Assembly: GCA_913060665.1 (NCBI GenBank)
Contig: CAJXUY010000005.1
Coordinates: 1-64,000 of the forward strand
DNA: 64,000 nucleotides
Origin: an uncultured Oleiphilaceae bacterium
GTDB taxonomy: Bacteria > Pseudomonadota > Gammaproteobacteria > Pseudomonadales > Oleiphilaceae
Reading direction: 5' to 3'
Made by a program: the position numbers and the translations under genes. The notes beneath the pieces were generated by a model that did not search any database, was not told where the DNA came from, and saw only the letters and a program-made list of their open reading frames with translations. Shown in pieces: positions 63,989 through 64,000 of this stretch. Position 1 is the first letter of the stretch. Each line of letters opens with the position of its first letter.

Positions 63989-64000
63989 AATTAGACTCCT

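Overview
The window looks like a chromosome segment of a marine, heterotrophic gammaproteobacterium (Oceanospirillales or Alteromonadales type). The signs are TonB-dependent receptors, a methylcitrate cycle of the acnD/prpF type, fatty-acid enzymes, a PEP-CTERM-type acyltransferase, integron cassettes with VCR-like attC sites, and a type I-E CRISPR-Cas locus. I see no rRNA, tRNA or prophage and cannot name the species.

Layout. 1-132: 5' end of an IS1182-type transposase. About 200-5,872: an integron cassette array on the minus strand, with eight cassette genes (one encoding an FRG-domain protein) and up to nine attC sites. No integrase is in the window, and the array is followed by about 1.1 kb of AT-rich DNA with three identical-geometry palindromes but no gene. 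7-12.6 kb: a beta-propeller glycosidase-like pair, a DUF6172 protein, a zinc metallopeptidase and an alpha/beta hydrolase. 12.8-18.3 kb: an apparent operon of a TonB-dependent receptor, an acyltransferase, a YfiR-like protein and a GGDEF-EAL protein. 18-24.6 kb: short-chain dehydrogenase, coiled-coil membrane protein, old-yellow-enzyme homologue, and the divergent pair FadI-like thiolase / long FabG. 24.8-29.8 kb: an internally deleted tyrosine-recombinase remnant, then a receptor / BNR protein / thioredoxin-like protein / TonB operon. 29.9-34.25 kb: phnD-phnC-phnE-phnM, bracketed by 89-bp direct repeats that copy the promoter and first codons of the neighbouring hisA-like gene. 35-42.7 kb: a phasin-like gene behind an RBS-sequestering hairpin, then the full methylcitrate set prpF, acnD, prpC, prpB and a GntR regulator with two palindromic operators. 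42.8-56.2 kb: housekeeping and regulatory genes (U32 protein, GST, AraC, MaoC, L,D-transpeptidase, two-component proteins, M23, AlkB, Lon-like, PilZ).

56,507-64,000: a type I-E array of 83 repeats and 82 spacers, read leftward from a roughly 90-bp leader next to cas2. The cas operon (cas6e, an extra KilA-N gene, cas1, cas2) runs off the right edge, so Cascade large subunits and cas3 are not visible. The extra gene is a shortened KilA-N protein lying between cas6e and cas1 with operon-tight spacing. Two spacers, one old and one recent, overlap the same protospacer on opposite strands. One spacer is 41 nt, exactly one 9-nt tandem unit longer than the 32-nt norm.

The strongest candidates for something undescribed are the KilA-N member of the cas operon, the phn block between direct repeats, and the integron cassettes with defence-like domains.
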